From assembly GCA_008636095.1 (NCBI GenBank), contig VSJD01000288.1, forward strand, positions 1 to 18,295: 18,295 bases of DNA, given 5' to 3'. How positions within the stretch are numbered: position 1 is the stretch's first letter; every line of letters begins with the position of its first letter. Both the position numbers and the translations under genes were made by a program. The stretch is from Kiritimatiellota bacterium. GTDB taxonomy: Bacteria; Verrucomicrobiota; Kiritimatiellia; JAAZAB01. Below are positions 1-6,934 of this stretch, piece after piece. Below the pieces are notes generated by a model. It searched no databases. It had not been told where the DNA came from and saw only the letters and a list, made by a program, of their open reading frames with translations.

Positions 1-1283
1 AAGACTCAAAAGGACGCAAAGCTGAAGGCTGGGGTGAAACCCCGCTTTCGGTGACCTGGGTTTGGCCAAGTTCGCTCGGCTATGAGGAACGCCATGAAGT
101 GCTTAAAAATTTCACCACACGGCTTGCCAAAGCCTGGGCGGGGTACCCCGTGTCCGGCCATCCCATGGAAATCGGTTATCATTTCATTGAAAAGGAATTG
201 CCGAAACTTACCAAGGACTTCAACAAAAACCGCCCGGCCAAGGCACAAATACCTCATTTGGCGGCTTTGGTCTGCAACTCGCTTTTTGATATTGCGCTTC
301 ATGATGCTTACGGCAATTTGCACAGGGTTCTGGTTTACAAAACTTACAACAAACAGTATATGAACAAGGACCTGTCGGCCTTCATCACGCCGGCCAAGGG
401 GATGGATGTCCGTTTTAAAGGCAAGTACCCGGCTGATTTTTTAATTGCGAACCCTCCAAAGCAGCTTTTAGCCTGGCATCTTATCGGCGGAGTGGACTTG
501 CTGGACAAATCCGAGCTGACCGGTAAAGAACCCAAAGACGGATATCCTGTTGTTTTGACCGATTGGATTAAGCGGGACAGCCTGAAATGTCTGAAGGTGA
601 AATTGCGCGGGAATGATCCTGTATGGGATTACGATCGCCTGGTCAAAGCGGGAAAAATCGCTCTAAAACAGAACGTGGATTGGCTGACAACCGATTTCAA
701 CTGCACGGTCACAAATCCTGCCTATGTGAATGATATTCTGGACCGCTTGATGCACGAATACCCGCGGATTTACGCCATGATTCTTTACGTGGAACAGCCT
801 TTTCCTTACGACCTTGAGAAAAACCGGATTGATGTTCACAGTGTTTCGGCCCGCAAGCCGCTTTTTATGGATGAAAGCGCGCATGATTGGCGCATGATTA
901 AATTGGGACGCTCTCTTGGTTGGACAGGCGTGGCCTTAAAGACCTGCAAAACCCAGACCGGAGCAATACTTTCTGCATGTTGGGCCAAAGCGCATGGAAT
1001 GACTTTAATGGTTCAGGATCTAACCAATCCCATGCTGGCGCAAATTCCGCATGTGCTTTTGGCCGCCCATGCTGGCACTATTGCCGGTGTGGAAACCAAC
1101 AGCATGCAGTTTTACCCGCAGGCCTCCAAACCCGAAGAAAAAGTGCATCCGGGGCTATACAAGCGCCGCAGGGGAATGGTGGATTTCAAAACCCTTGGTA
1201 AAACCGGGTTCGGTTATTGCCTGGACAAAATAAAAAGAACCTTGCCAAAACAGGTTTGCCAAGGTGTGGTTACTCTAAAATAG
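1..1283 (+). CDS. Enolase-superfamily (mandelate racemase/muconate lactonizing type) enzyme, 5' partial
   Basis: The frame is open to the left edge, so the true start lies outside the window; the GTG at 51 falls inside a conserved N-terminal stretch (WGETPLSVTWVWPS) and is not a credible start. The C-terminal barrel carries the ligand and catalytic positions of the superfamily: KVK at 594-602, metal-binding Asp at 693-695, Glu at 792-794 (YVEQPF), Asp at 870-872 (MDES), and a lysine on the next strand at 939-941. Lysines on both faces of the active site are known from the muconate lactonizing/dipeptide epimerase subgroup, which abstracts a proton alpha to a carboxylate using Mg2+. An epimerase, cycloisomerase or dehydratase of a sugar acid or related carboxylate is therefore likely; the substrate cannot be read from sequence. 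It is a cytosolic protein with no membrane segment. The gene converges on the MFS gene. Confidence 0.8.
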   Translation, partial: DSKGRKAEGWGETPLSVTWVWPSSLGYEERHEVLKNFTTRLAKAWAGYPVSGHPMEIGYHFIEKELPKLTKDFNKNRPAKAQIPHLAALVCNSLFDIALHDAYGNLHRVLVYKTYNKQYMNKDLSAFITPAKGMDVRFKGKYPADFLIANPPKQLLAWHLIGGVDLLDKSELTGKEPKDGYPVVLTDWIKRDSLKCLKVKLRGNDPVWDYDRLVKAGKIALKQNVDWLTTDFNCTVTNPAYVNDILDRLMHEYPRIYAMILYVEQPFPYDLEKNRIDVHSVSARKPLFMDESAHDWRMIKLGRSLGWTGVALKTCKTQTGAILSACWAKAHGMTLMVQDLTNPMLAQIPHVLLAAHAGTIAGVETNSMQFYPQASKPEEKVHPGLYKRRRGMVDFKTLGKTGFGYCLDKIKRTLPKQVCQGVVTLK

Positions 1284-1288
1284 CGTTC

Positions 1289-1339
1289 GATGCTGGGGCA
1301 ATTTTCATTTGCGGTCCCGAAACCTGCAGCCCCAACATC
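1289..1339. other. Nested inverted repeat (hairpin) just after the enolase-like stop codon
   Basis: An 11-base arm at 1289-1299 (GATGCTGGGGC) pairs with 1329-1339 (GCCCCAACATC) with one mismatch. Inside it, TGCGGT pairs with ACC(T)GCA around a six-base loop, leaving an A/T-rich asymmetric bulge. It starts six bases after the stop codon. No run of T follows on either strand, so it is not a textbook intrinsic terminator; it could be a 3'-end stabilising structure or a Rho-independent terminator of relaxed type. Confidence 0.4.
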
Positions 1340-1448
1340 CTTGCCAGATTATTCGTTTTGCCTTTACCGGCAAAGGCTTGCATAATGGCGCCTTTGAACC
1401 CGGATTTTATGATCGGCCAGTGTGCCGCAGATGCGCGGCGGGGACACC

Positions 1449-1460
1449 GGCGCATGCGCC
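1449..1460. other. 12-bp perfect palindrome GGCGCATGCGCC
   Basis: This is a perfect self-complementary 12-mer in the middle of the convergent intergenic region, surrounded by further C/G-rich inverted segments. Its position between two convergent genes fits a terminator-like or REP-like structure. No T tract follows directly. Confidence 0.3.
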
Positions 1461-1463
1461 CCC

Positions 1464-1498
1464 TTGGAATTTCTGTTTTCTGTCTTCCTTTTTCGGAA
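1464..1498. repeat. Degenerate heptamer-period tract
   Basis: Five consecutive 7-base units, each starting with TT, can be laid out: TTGGAAT, TTCTGTT, TTCTGTC, TTCCTTT, TTCGGAA. Read on the minus strand the core units are (N)CAGAA-like. The tract passes directly into a hexamer pattern. It lies downstream of the MFS stop codon (58 bases away) in the direction of MFS transcription. Confidence 0.5.
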
Positions 1499-1516
1499 TC
1501 GGGATCGCTATCGACT
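1493..1516. repeat. Degenerate hexamer repeat, TCGNNN x4
   Basis: Four successive six-base units (TCGGAA, TCGGGA, TCGCTA, TCGACT) share the leading TCG. The intervening ORFs on either strand look non-coding, so the periodicity is not explained by a protein repeat. Confidence 0.35.
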
Positions 1517-1555
1517 CCGTCCGTGATATCCGTTCAAGCGTGCGCATAGACGCAA

Positions 1556-2887
1556 TTACAGCGCGTTCGGCAATTCGGTGAACTTGTCCGTCATGATGCC
1601 TTTCTTCACATAGACGGGGTGAATTTGACGGCGGAACGCCTGAAGCTGATTAAAAAACAGGATTGATCCGACCACACACCACAGGCCATTCACCGCCACC
1701 GTGGCGGGCGCGCCGATCAAGCGTGCCATCAGGCCGGCCAGCAAGCCTCCCAGCGGCACCATCCCCATGAAAGCCATAGAATACAGGCTCATCACGCGGC
1801 CCCGCATGTGATCCTCGACCAGCGTTTGAATCAGCGTGTTACTCGACGCCATCTGCACCAGCAAGCCGAAACCAATCACCGGCATGACCAGCACCGACAC
1901 CCAGACCCAGCGCGACAAGCCCAGGCCAATCAGGCCGAGGCCCATAATCGCCGGCGCCACAGCGATCCAGAGGGACAGACCCCGGACCGATTCCCGCATG
2001 GCAAGGAACATGGCGCCCGCCAGCGCACCAAACCCGGTGGCGGCAAACAGCAGGGCGTAAAGCCCGGAACCCTGATGCAGTACCTGTTGGGAAAAAACGG
2101 GTAACAGCACGGTATAGGAGGCACCCGAAAGACTGACCAGGGCCAGCAGGAGCAGAACATTCCGGACGGGCGCAAAACCGAAGGCATAATGAATCCCTTC
2201 GGTTAAATTTGTCAGGATATTGCCCGTGGCGATGCGGCGCCCGGATGGCTTGACTTTCATGGCCAGTAACGCCGCGATGACGGCCACGTAGCTTACGGCA
2301 TTGATCAAAAAACAGAAACCGACGCCCAGCGCCTTCAGCAGGACGCCTCCAATGGCCGGCCCAATGATTCGCGCGCCGTTGACCATCATGGAATTTAAGG
2401 CAATGGCGTTATTCAGATCACTGGGCTTATCCACCATTTCAATCACGAAGGATTGCCGGGCAGGAACATCGAAAGCATTGATCAGACCCAAGATGAAGGA
2501 CAGCACGATCAACTGCCCCAGGGTAATCACATGCATCAGGGTCAGCGCGGCCAGAAGCGCGGCCTGGATCATAGCCAAAATCTGCGTTATAATTATCAGA
2601 CGCCGGCAATCCCAGCGATCGACAAACACGCCCGCCAAGGGCGCCAGCAGAAACGTGGGGATTCGACTGGCAAAGGCGACCACGCCCAGCCATACTGCGC
2701 GCACCCCTTCGGGTTGGCCGGCCGTCAAATCGTAGGCCAGCCAGCCGGCGGCAATCATTTGCATCCACGTGCCGATCAGCGAAATACCATGCCCCATGAA
2801 GAACAGCTTAAAATTACGGTAATGCAGGGAGCGGAATATCCGTTGGACGCGGGACAAGCCTTTTGCGTCGGATTGAGATTCACTCAT
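1556..2887 (-). CDS. MFS transporter, 12 TM, MFS_3/EntS-like exporter
   Basis: This encodes an inner-membrane major facilitator of about 443 residues with twelve hydrophobic segments in two six-helix halves. The loop between helices 2 and 3 (GVFVDRWDCRRL) matches the family's motif A, G-x-x-x-D-R-x-x-x-R-R. The opening RSLHYRNFKLFFMGHGISLIGTWM, split here only by its hydrophobic stretch, is typical of the MFS_3 group related to the enterobactin exporter EntS, so export of a small molecule by proton antiport is plausible; the substrate is unknown. The start chosen is the ATG at 2885-2887, just before the conserved segment. The frame stays open upstream to a TTG at 2956 with another ATG at 2938, and no candidate has a strong Shine-Dalgarno, so the N-terminus could be up to 23 residues longer. 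It is divergent from the GH116 gene and convergent with the enolase-like gene. Confidence 0.85.
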   Translation of the reverse strand: MSESQSDAKGLSRVQRIFRSLHYRNFKLFFMGHGISLIGTWMQMIAAGWLAYDLTAGQPEGVRAVWLGVVAFASRIPTFLLAPLAGVFVDRWDCRRLIIITQILAMIQAALLAALTLMHVITLGQLIVLSFILGLINAFDVPARQSFVIEMVDKPSDLNNAIALNSMMVNGARIIGPAIGGVLLKALGVGFCFLINAVSYVAVIAALLAMKVKPSGRRIATGNILTNLTEGIHYAFGFAPVRNVLLLLALVSLSGASYTVLLPVFSQQVLHQGSGLYALLFAATGFGALAGAMFLAMRESVRGLSLWIAVAPAIMGLGLIGLGLSRWVWVSVLVMPVIGFGLLVQMASSNTLIQTLVEDHMRGRVMSLYSMAFMGMVPLGGLLAGLMARLIGAPATVAVNGLWCVVGSILFFNQLQAFRRQIHPVYVKKGIMTDKFTELPNAL

Positions 2888-2997
2888 ACTGAGCCCAATG
2901 CGGCTGTTGGCCGCCGCGTCACTAAGCTTACACTTCATAAGCGGGGTGGCAGACAAAATATGTTACCCGCGAAATATCCAATGACCGCAACCCGCCG

Positions 2998-3027
2998 CCA
3001 ATCGGTTGACAACCAATCGGTTGACAA
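2998..3027. repeat. Perfect 15-bp tandem direct repeat
   Basis: CCAATCGGTTGACAA occurs twice back to back (2998-3012 and 3013-3027). The pair is flanked by CCGCCG on the left and CGGCGG on the right, so the block sits inside an inverted repeat. It lies in the divergent region between the MFS gene and the GH116 promoter. Each copy contains TTGACA, but no well-placed -10 box follows on the plus strand. Tandem identical sites of this size are typical of cooperative regulator binding; this role is inferred. Confidence 0.55.
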
Positions 3028-3098
3028 CGGCGGACAAACCAAATAGCAAGCCGAAAAATAGATGCCCGGCGCGCAAATTGCAAGCGGGAACGCGCGAA

Positions 3099-3133
3099 GA
3101 AATGCAGAATGCAGAAACTAGAAAAAGAAAACA
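3099..3133. repeat. Degenerate heptamer-period tract, AGAANNN-like
   Basis: The units GAAATGC, AGAATGC, AGAAACT, AGAAAAA and GAAAACA follow each other at 7-base spacing immediately upstream of the -35 box of the GH116 promoter. The consensus start AGAA is shared with the other heptamer tracts of the window. Confidence 0.45.
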
Positions 3134-3134
3134 A

Positions 3135-3163
3135 TTGATTTCCGAACAACGCTGGCGTATATT
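3135..3163 (+). promoter_or_regulatory. Sigma70-type promoter of the GH116 gene
   Basis: A -35 box TTGATT (3135-3140) and a -10 box TATATT (3158-3163) are separated by exactly 17 bases. The predicted transcription start is near 3170, giving a leader of about 60 bases before the GH116 start codon. Confidence 0.65.
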
Positions 3164-3167
3164 GCTC

Positions 3168-3181
3168 CGTGTAGTTACACG
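3168..3181. promoter_or_regulatory. Candidate operator: 14-bp palindrome over the GH116 transcription start
   Basis: CGTGTA and TACACG form perfect 6-base arms around a GT centre. The site lies five bases after the -10 box and covers the predicted +1, the classic place for a repressor of the LacI family. The LacI-type gene is the next gene downstream of the GH116 gene, so autoregulation of the unit is the simplest reading; that link is inferred. Confidence 0.5.
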
Positions 3182-3231
3182 ATATTGGTTTCGGCAACAA
3201 TAGCATCACTATTAACGAAAGCGAAAATACC

Positions 3232-5673
3232 ATGAAAACTGCCCGCCGGTCTTACAATGGCCCGTATCAGAACGAGTATTTGAATCAGGTGGCCTTTCCC
3301 ATGGGCGGGATGGGCGCCGGGATGATCTGCCTGGAAGGCTCCGGTGCGTTCTCGCATGTCTCGCTACGCCACAAGCCGGAGGTCTTCAATGAACCGCTGA
3401 TGTTCGCCGCCCTGCACGTGAAGGGCGTACCCACGGCCCGGGTGCTGGAAGGCCCGGTGCCGATGCGCAAAGCCTTCGGCACGCCGAGTGCGGGCAATGG
3501 ACTCAGTGGTCGTTCCTATGGCTTGCCCCGTTTCGCGAAGGCATTGTTTACCACCCGGTTTCCCTTCGGGATCGTGCGGCTCGATGACAAAACTATGCCG
3601 GTGAAAGTCGAACTTACCGGATGGAGCCCGTTCGTGCCGGGCGACGCCGACAACGCCAGCCTGCCGGTAGCCGGTCTGGAATACCGCCTCATGAACCGTA
3701 CCAACAAGACCGTTGAGGGCGTCTTTTCCTTCCACGCCCGGAACTTCATGCCGTTCAACGACAAAGACGCCGGTACGGTCAGCCCAATGAAAGGCGGCTT
3801 TCTGTTGGGCGTCCCGGCCGTCCCCAAGGCAACGGAATCCACCGATCAGTTCGCGGCGTTCACTCCTTCTTCCGGCGTCAAAACGGATTGCGCCTGGTTC
3901 CGCGGAACCTGGTTCGATTTTCTAACCATGCTGTGGAAGAACCTGGTCGCCGGAAAGAGCCAAACCAAAGCTCCGTTTGCCAAAGGTAAAAGCAGCGATG
4001 GAGGTAGCTTTTATGTTCCGTTCAAGCTCAACGCCCGCACCGAGCAGACTGTCCGGGTCCTGCTGGCCTGGCATGTGCCTCAGAGCAGCCTATGCCTGGG
4101 AGATGATGTCCCGTGCGATTGCAAGCGTGGGGTGAATGAGCCCGCCGCATACGTCCCCTGGTACGCGACGAGGTTCAAGGACATCCACGCGGTGGCCGAT
4201 TACTGGCGCACCCATTACGACACGCTACGGGCGCGTTCCAAACTCTTCAGTGACTGTTTCTACGACACGACACTGCCACCGGAGGTCGTCGAAGCCGTCG
4301 CCGCCAATCTGACGATTCTGAAATCCCCCACCGTCCTGCGCCAGCATGACGGCCGGCTGTGGGGATGGGAAGGTTGTTGCGACACCGCCGGTTGCTGTCA
4401 CGGTTCCTGCACACACGTATGGAACTACGCCCAGGCACTCTGCCACCTGTTCCCGGACCTGGAGCGGACCTTGCGCGAAACGGAATTTTTCGTGAACCAG
4501 GACAACCGCGGGCACCAGACGTTTCGGGCTTCCCTGCCGATTCGGCCTCCCGCGCACAATTTCCACGCCGCCGCTGACGGTCAGCTTGGCGGGATCACAA
4601 AGGTCCATCGGGAATGGCGGATCAGCGGCGACACGGCCTGGATGAAAAACCTGTGGCCAAAGGTCAAGCAGAGTCTCGACTACTGTATCGCCACGTGGGA
4701 TCCCGGCCACACCGGCACGCTAGTTGAGCCGCATCACAATACATACGACATCGAGTTCTGGGGCGCCGACGGAATGTGCACCAGCTTCTACCTCGGCGCG
4801 CTCGCCGCCGCCATCCGGATGGGACGGGATAGCAACGCCGACGTCACCCTGTACGAGGAACTGCTCGCCAAAGGGAAAATGGCCATGGCAACGACGCTCT
4901 GGAACGGGGAGTTCTTCTTCCAGCGAATCCGGTGGACTGGCCTTCGGGCGGCTGACCCGACGGCAGCACAATCCTTCAACACGAACTACACGCCGGAGGC
5001 ATTGGCGCTTTTAAAGAAAGAAGGGCCGAAGTATCAGTACGGAAACGGATGCCTGTCCGACGGCGTAATAGGTGACTGGCTGGCCCAATGTAGTGGCGTA
5101 GGCCCGGTTCTGGACACGGCAAAGACAGCCCGACACCTGAGGTCGGTGTTCGCGCACAATTTTAAAGAGGATCTCTCCAACCACGCCAACCCGCAACGTC
5201 CGAGTTATGCGTTCGGTCAGGAAGGCGGCCTTTTGCTCTGCTCCTGGCCCAAGGGCGGCAAGCTCTCACTGCCGTTCCCCTACAGCGACGAGGTGTGGAC
5301 GGGTATCGAGTATCAGGTGGCGGCACACCTGATAATGACGGGCCGCGTGCAGGAAGGCATTCAGGTGGTGGCCGCCGCGCGCAAGCGTTATGACGGACGC
5401 TGGCGCAATCCGTTCAACGAGTACGAATGCGGCCACTGGTATGCGCGGGCCATGTCGTCCTACAGCCTGCTACAGGCCCTGAGCGGCGCGCGCTACGACG
5501 CGGTGGACAAAACGCTCCATCTACAGCCAGCCGTCAAGGGCGACTTCAAAGCGTTCCTCAGCACGGCCACCGGCTTTGGCACGGTCGGCATCAGGAACGG
5601 CAAGCCGTTCCTGAAGGTTGTCTCCGGTAAGATTGATGTGGAAAAGATAATTCAGAATCAGACTGACCTCTGA
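3232..5673 (+). CDS. GH116 family beta-glucosidase-like glycoside hydrolase (DUF608/GBA2 type)
   Basis: This encodes a retaining glycoside hydrolase of 813 residues. An N-terminal beta-rich domain (about 1-300; it opens with the conserved FPMGGMGAGMICLEG block) is followed by the (alpha/alpha)6 catalytic domain. Aligned by eye with human GBA2 from memory, the Glu of GWEGC (E380) corresponds to the nucleophile and the Asp of HNTYDIEFWG (D506) to the acid/base. Other family blocks are CTHVWNYAQALCHLFPDLER, DGQLGGITKVHREWR, GCLSDGVIGDW and the SDEVWTGIEYQVAAHLI stretch near the C-terminus. There is no signal peptide, so it probably acts in the cytosol on imported glucosides or xylosides. The ribosome site before ATG 3232 is weak. 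The last codons and the TGA lie inside a heptamer repeat tract, so the extreme C-terminus (QNQTDL) may be repeat-derived. A LacI-type regulator follows 35 bases later. Confidence 0.88.
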   Translation: MKTARRSYNGPYQNEYLNQVAFPMGGMGAGMICLEGSGAFSHVSLRHKPEVFNEPLMFAALHVKGVPTARVLEGPVPMRKAFGTPSAGNGLSGRSYGLPRFAKALFTTRFPFGIVRLDDKTMPVKVELTGWSPFVPGDADNASLPVAGLEYRLMNRTNKTVEGVFSFHARNFMPFNDKDAGTVSPMKGGFLLGVPAVPKATESTDQFAAFTPSSGVKTDCAWFRGTWFDFLTMLWKNLVAGKSQTKAPFAKGKSSDGGSFYVPFKLNARTEQTVRVLLAWHVPQSSLCLGDDVPCDCKRGVNEPAAYVPWYATRFKDIHAVADYWRTHYDTLRARSKLFSDCFYDTTLPPEVVEAVAANLTILKSPTVLRQHDGRLWGWEGCCDTAGCCHGSCTHVWNYAQALCHLFPDLERTLRETEFFVNQDNRGHQTFRASLPIRPPAHNFHAAADGQLGGITKVHREWRISGDTAWMKNLWPKVKQSLDYCIATWDPGHTGTLVEPHHNTYDIEFWGADGMCTSFYLGALAAAIRMGRDSNADVTLYEELLAKGKMAMATTLWNGEFFFQRIRWTGLRAADPTAAQSFNTNYTPEALALLKKEGPKYQYGNGCLSDGVIGDWLAQCSGVGPVLDTAKTARHLRSVFAHNFKEDLSNHANPQRPSYAFGQEGGLLLCSWPKGGKLSLPFPYSDEVWTGIEYQVAAHLIMTGRVQEGIQVVAAARKRYDGRWRNPFNEYECGHWYARAMSSYSLLQALSGARYDAVDKTLHLQPAVKGDFKAFLSTATGFGTVGIRNGKPFLKVVSGKIDVEKIIQNQTDL

Positions 5674-5704
5674 CTTCTGTCCTCTGATCTCTGACTGCTG
5701 ACTT
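5663..5704. repeat. Heptamer tract of six units between GH116 and regulator
   Basis: Six contiguous 7-base units, CTGACCT, CTGACTT, CTGTCCT, CTGATCT, CTGACTG and CTGACTT, fill the spacer between the two genes. The GH116 stop codon (5671-5673) lies within the second unit. Reverse-complemented, the consensus is AGANGTC, the same family as the perfect AGAAGTC array at 11051 but in opposite orientation. No Shine-Dalgarno is left for the regulator gene in this spacer. Confidence 0.85.
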
Positions 5705-5708
5705 CATC

Positions 5709-6671
5709 ATGATCTCATCGCTCCAGTTGGCCAGGTTGTGCGGGGTATCGCAGGGTACGGTGGATCGGGCCCTGCATACCCGTCCGGAGATCAATGCGGC
5801 CACACGGGAAAAAATCCTCAAAATGGCGGAGCGGCATGGATATAAACCTAATCCCGCCGCGCGGGAATTACTGGGCGGCAAACGCACACTGGTAGGCGCG
5901 CTGGCGCCGGTAAAGGGAAGTGTCTTTTTCATGGACCTGATGAACGCGATTCGGCAGGTCCTGATCCGGGAACAATTCCGGTTTTACCTCTATCCGTTCT
6001 CCGACGAGGCCGATTTTTTCGGGGCCCTGGACGATTTTGCCGCGCGGCGCTGTGCGGCCCTGATAACCGTCCCACCGCGGGAAGGGCTCAAGCTGAGCAT
6101 GCGGCAAACCGCGCACCAGCCCATTATCACCTTGCTCAGCCCATGCCGAGGCGCGCCGACTCATTTTGTGGCGCCCGACGAGACGGCCACCGGCCGGCAG
6201 GCTGTGGAATATCTGTGGCGCAAGGGACATCGCCGCATCCTGCATTTAACCTATCATCGGGAAGCCACCGCCATCCGCGATCGTGCCAAAGGCTACCGTC
6301 AAGCCATGCGCCGGCGGAACGCCGCACCGGATGTCCGGAAAGTGGCGGATGACCTTGCCATCATGCGTGCCATCCGCGCTTATCGGCCGAGCGCCGTTTT
6401 CTGCCACAACGATTGGCTGGCCCTGAAGACGATCCGCGCATTGAACCAGGCGGGCTTGCGGGTCCCGGACGATATCTCCGTGCTCGGGGTGGACAACAGC
6501 CCCACGTTTGCCGATCTGTGTCCGGATATCAGCACCCTGCAATATCCCATGACCGCCGTGGCCGAACGCTGTCTGGCCATCATCAAGGGTGGCTTCGCCC
6601 AAAGCGGCTTCACCGCCGGGCCGGTCGGCCGCTTTGAAATCGTGGAACACCGGACCGTTGGCCTGCCCTGA
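5709..6671 (+). CDS. LacI/GalR-family transcriptional regulator
   Basis: This is a 320-residue DNA-binding regulator. The N-terminal helix-turn-helix (about residues 3-25, SLQLARLCGVSQGTVDRAL) and the hinge helix region ending in GYKPNPAARELLGGKRT are typical of the family. The rest is a periplasmic-binding-protein-like effector domain (about 60-315) with the usual ALITVPP, GHRRILHL, PSAVFCHNDWLALK and GVRVPDDISVLGVD-like segments (here LRVPDDISVLGVDNSP). The family normally represses sugar genes until an effector binds. Position 35 bases after the GH116 gene on the same strand indicates co-transcription and a role in controlling it, possibly through the palindrome at 3168-3181. The ATG at 5709 is required to keep the full helix-turn-helix even though no Shine-Dalgarno is visible; translation may depend on read-through from the GH116 gene. 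Confidence 0.88.
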   Translation: MISSLQLARLCGVSQGTVDRALHTRPEINAATREKILKMAERHGYKPNPAARELLGGKRTLVGALAPVKGSVFFMDLMNAIRQVLIREQFRFYLYPFSDEADFFGALDDFAARRCAALITVPPREGLKLSMRQTAHQPIITLLSPCRGAPTHFVAPDETATGRQAVEYLWRKGHRRILHLTYHREATAIRDRAKGYRQAMRRRNAAPDVRKVADDLAIMRAIRAYRPSAVFCHNDWLALKTIRALNQAGLRVPDDISVLGVDNSPTFADLCPDISTLQYPMTAVAERCLAIIKGGFAQSGFTAGPVGRFEIVEHRTVGLP

Positions 6672-6675
6672 GCTA

Positions 6676-6709
6676 ACCTGTGGTGAGCGTAGTCGAACCA
6701 GTCGAAGGG
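6676..6709. repeat. Intergenic repeat element with tandem AGTCGAA(CC/GG)
   Basis: The stretch contains GGTGAGCGTAGTCGAACC followed by a second AGTCGAAGG at 9-base spacing (6691-6699 and 6700-6708). It resembles a short dispersed intergenic element (GTTCGACTACGCTCACC on the other strand) found in many unrelated bacterial genomes. It sits between the regulator stop and the 3' end of the tRNA. Confidence 0.4.
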
Positions 6710-6714
6710 AAGGG

Positions 6715-6798
6715 TGCACCCGAGAGGAGTTGAACCTCCACGGCCGTGAGGCCACTAGAACCTGAATCTAGCGTGTATGCCAATTTCACCACGGGTGC
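6715..6798 (-). tRNA. tRNA-Leu (anticodon CAG)
   Basis: On the minus strand the ends pair as GCACCCG with CGGGTGC (7 bp), with A as discriminator base. The anticodon stem CTAGA/TCTAG encloses the loop TTCAGGT, giving anticodon CAG, which reads CUG leucine codons. A long variable arm (class II, as expected for leucine) and a T arm with loop TTCAACT follow. The 84-base length fits tRNA-Leu. The next genomic bases after the discriminator are CCC, so the CCA end is not encoded and must be added by nucleotidyltransferase. Confidence 0.95.
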
Positions 6799-6811
6799 GT
6801 AAAACGCGAAT

Positions 6812-6839
6812 ACCATACCATGCATTGAACCCGTGTCAA
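6812..6839 (-). promoter_or_regulatory. Sigma70-type promoter of tRNA-Leu
   Basis: Reading on the minus strand, a consensus -35 TTGACA (6834-6839) and a -10 TATGGT (6812-6817) are 16 bases apart. The predicted start lies about seven bases before the mature tRNA 5' end. Confidence 0.7.
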
Positions 6840-6906
6840 GCGTCCCCCACGCGAACCCCGATCCGCACGGAAGTGTGCAGAGCGGGAATGGTTGACGGAA
6901 AATTTA

Positions 6907-6934
6907 CGCTCTCCGCTTCACGCTGAACACGTTT
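6907..6934. repeat. Short heptamer tract at the UroD-like gene's 3' end
   Basis: CGCTCTC, CGCTTCA, CGCTGAA and CACGTTT follow at 7-base spacing, running from the intergenic region up to the stop codon (6934-6936) of the minus-strand gene. On the minus strand the units read NNNAGCG. Confidence 0.45.

Noticed and set aside
1360..1377. GCCTTT-ACCGGC-AAAGGC hairpin as a terminator
   Set aside because: No T run follows the stem on either strand, so only a weak hairpin can be claimed.
1217..1581. Overlapping plus-strand ORFs after the enolase-like gene (110 and 90 residues)
   Set aside because: Both run through hairpins and simple repeats, have no ribosome site or domain, and one runs into the end of the MFS gene.
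3006..3026. TTGACA boxes of the 15-bp repeats as plus-strand -35 elements
   Set aside because: No acceptable -10 box lies 16-18 bases downstream of either copy; the promoter at 3135-3163 is far better.
2453..3046. 197-residue plus-strand ORF over the MFS start region
   Set aside because: It is antisense to conserved MFS helices, and its tail encodes the 15-base tandem repeat.
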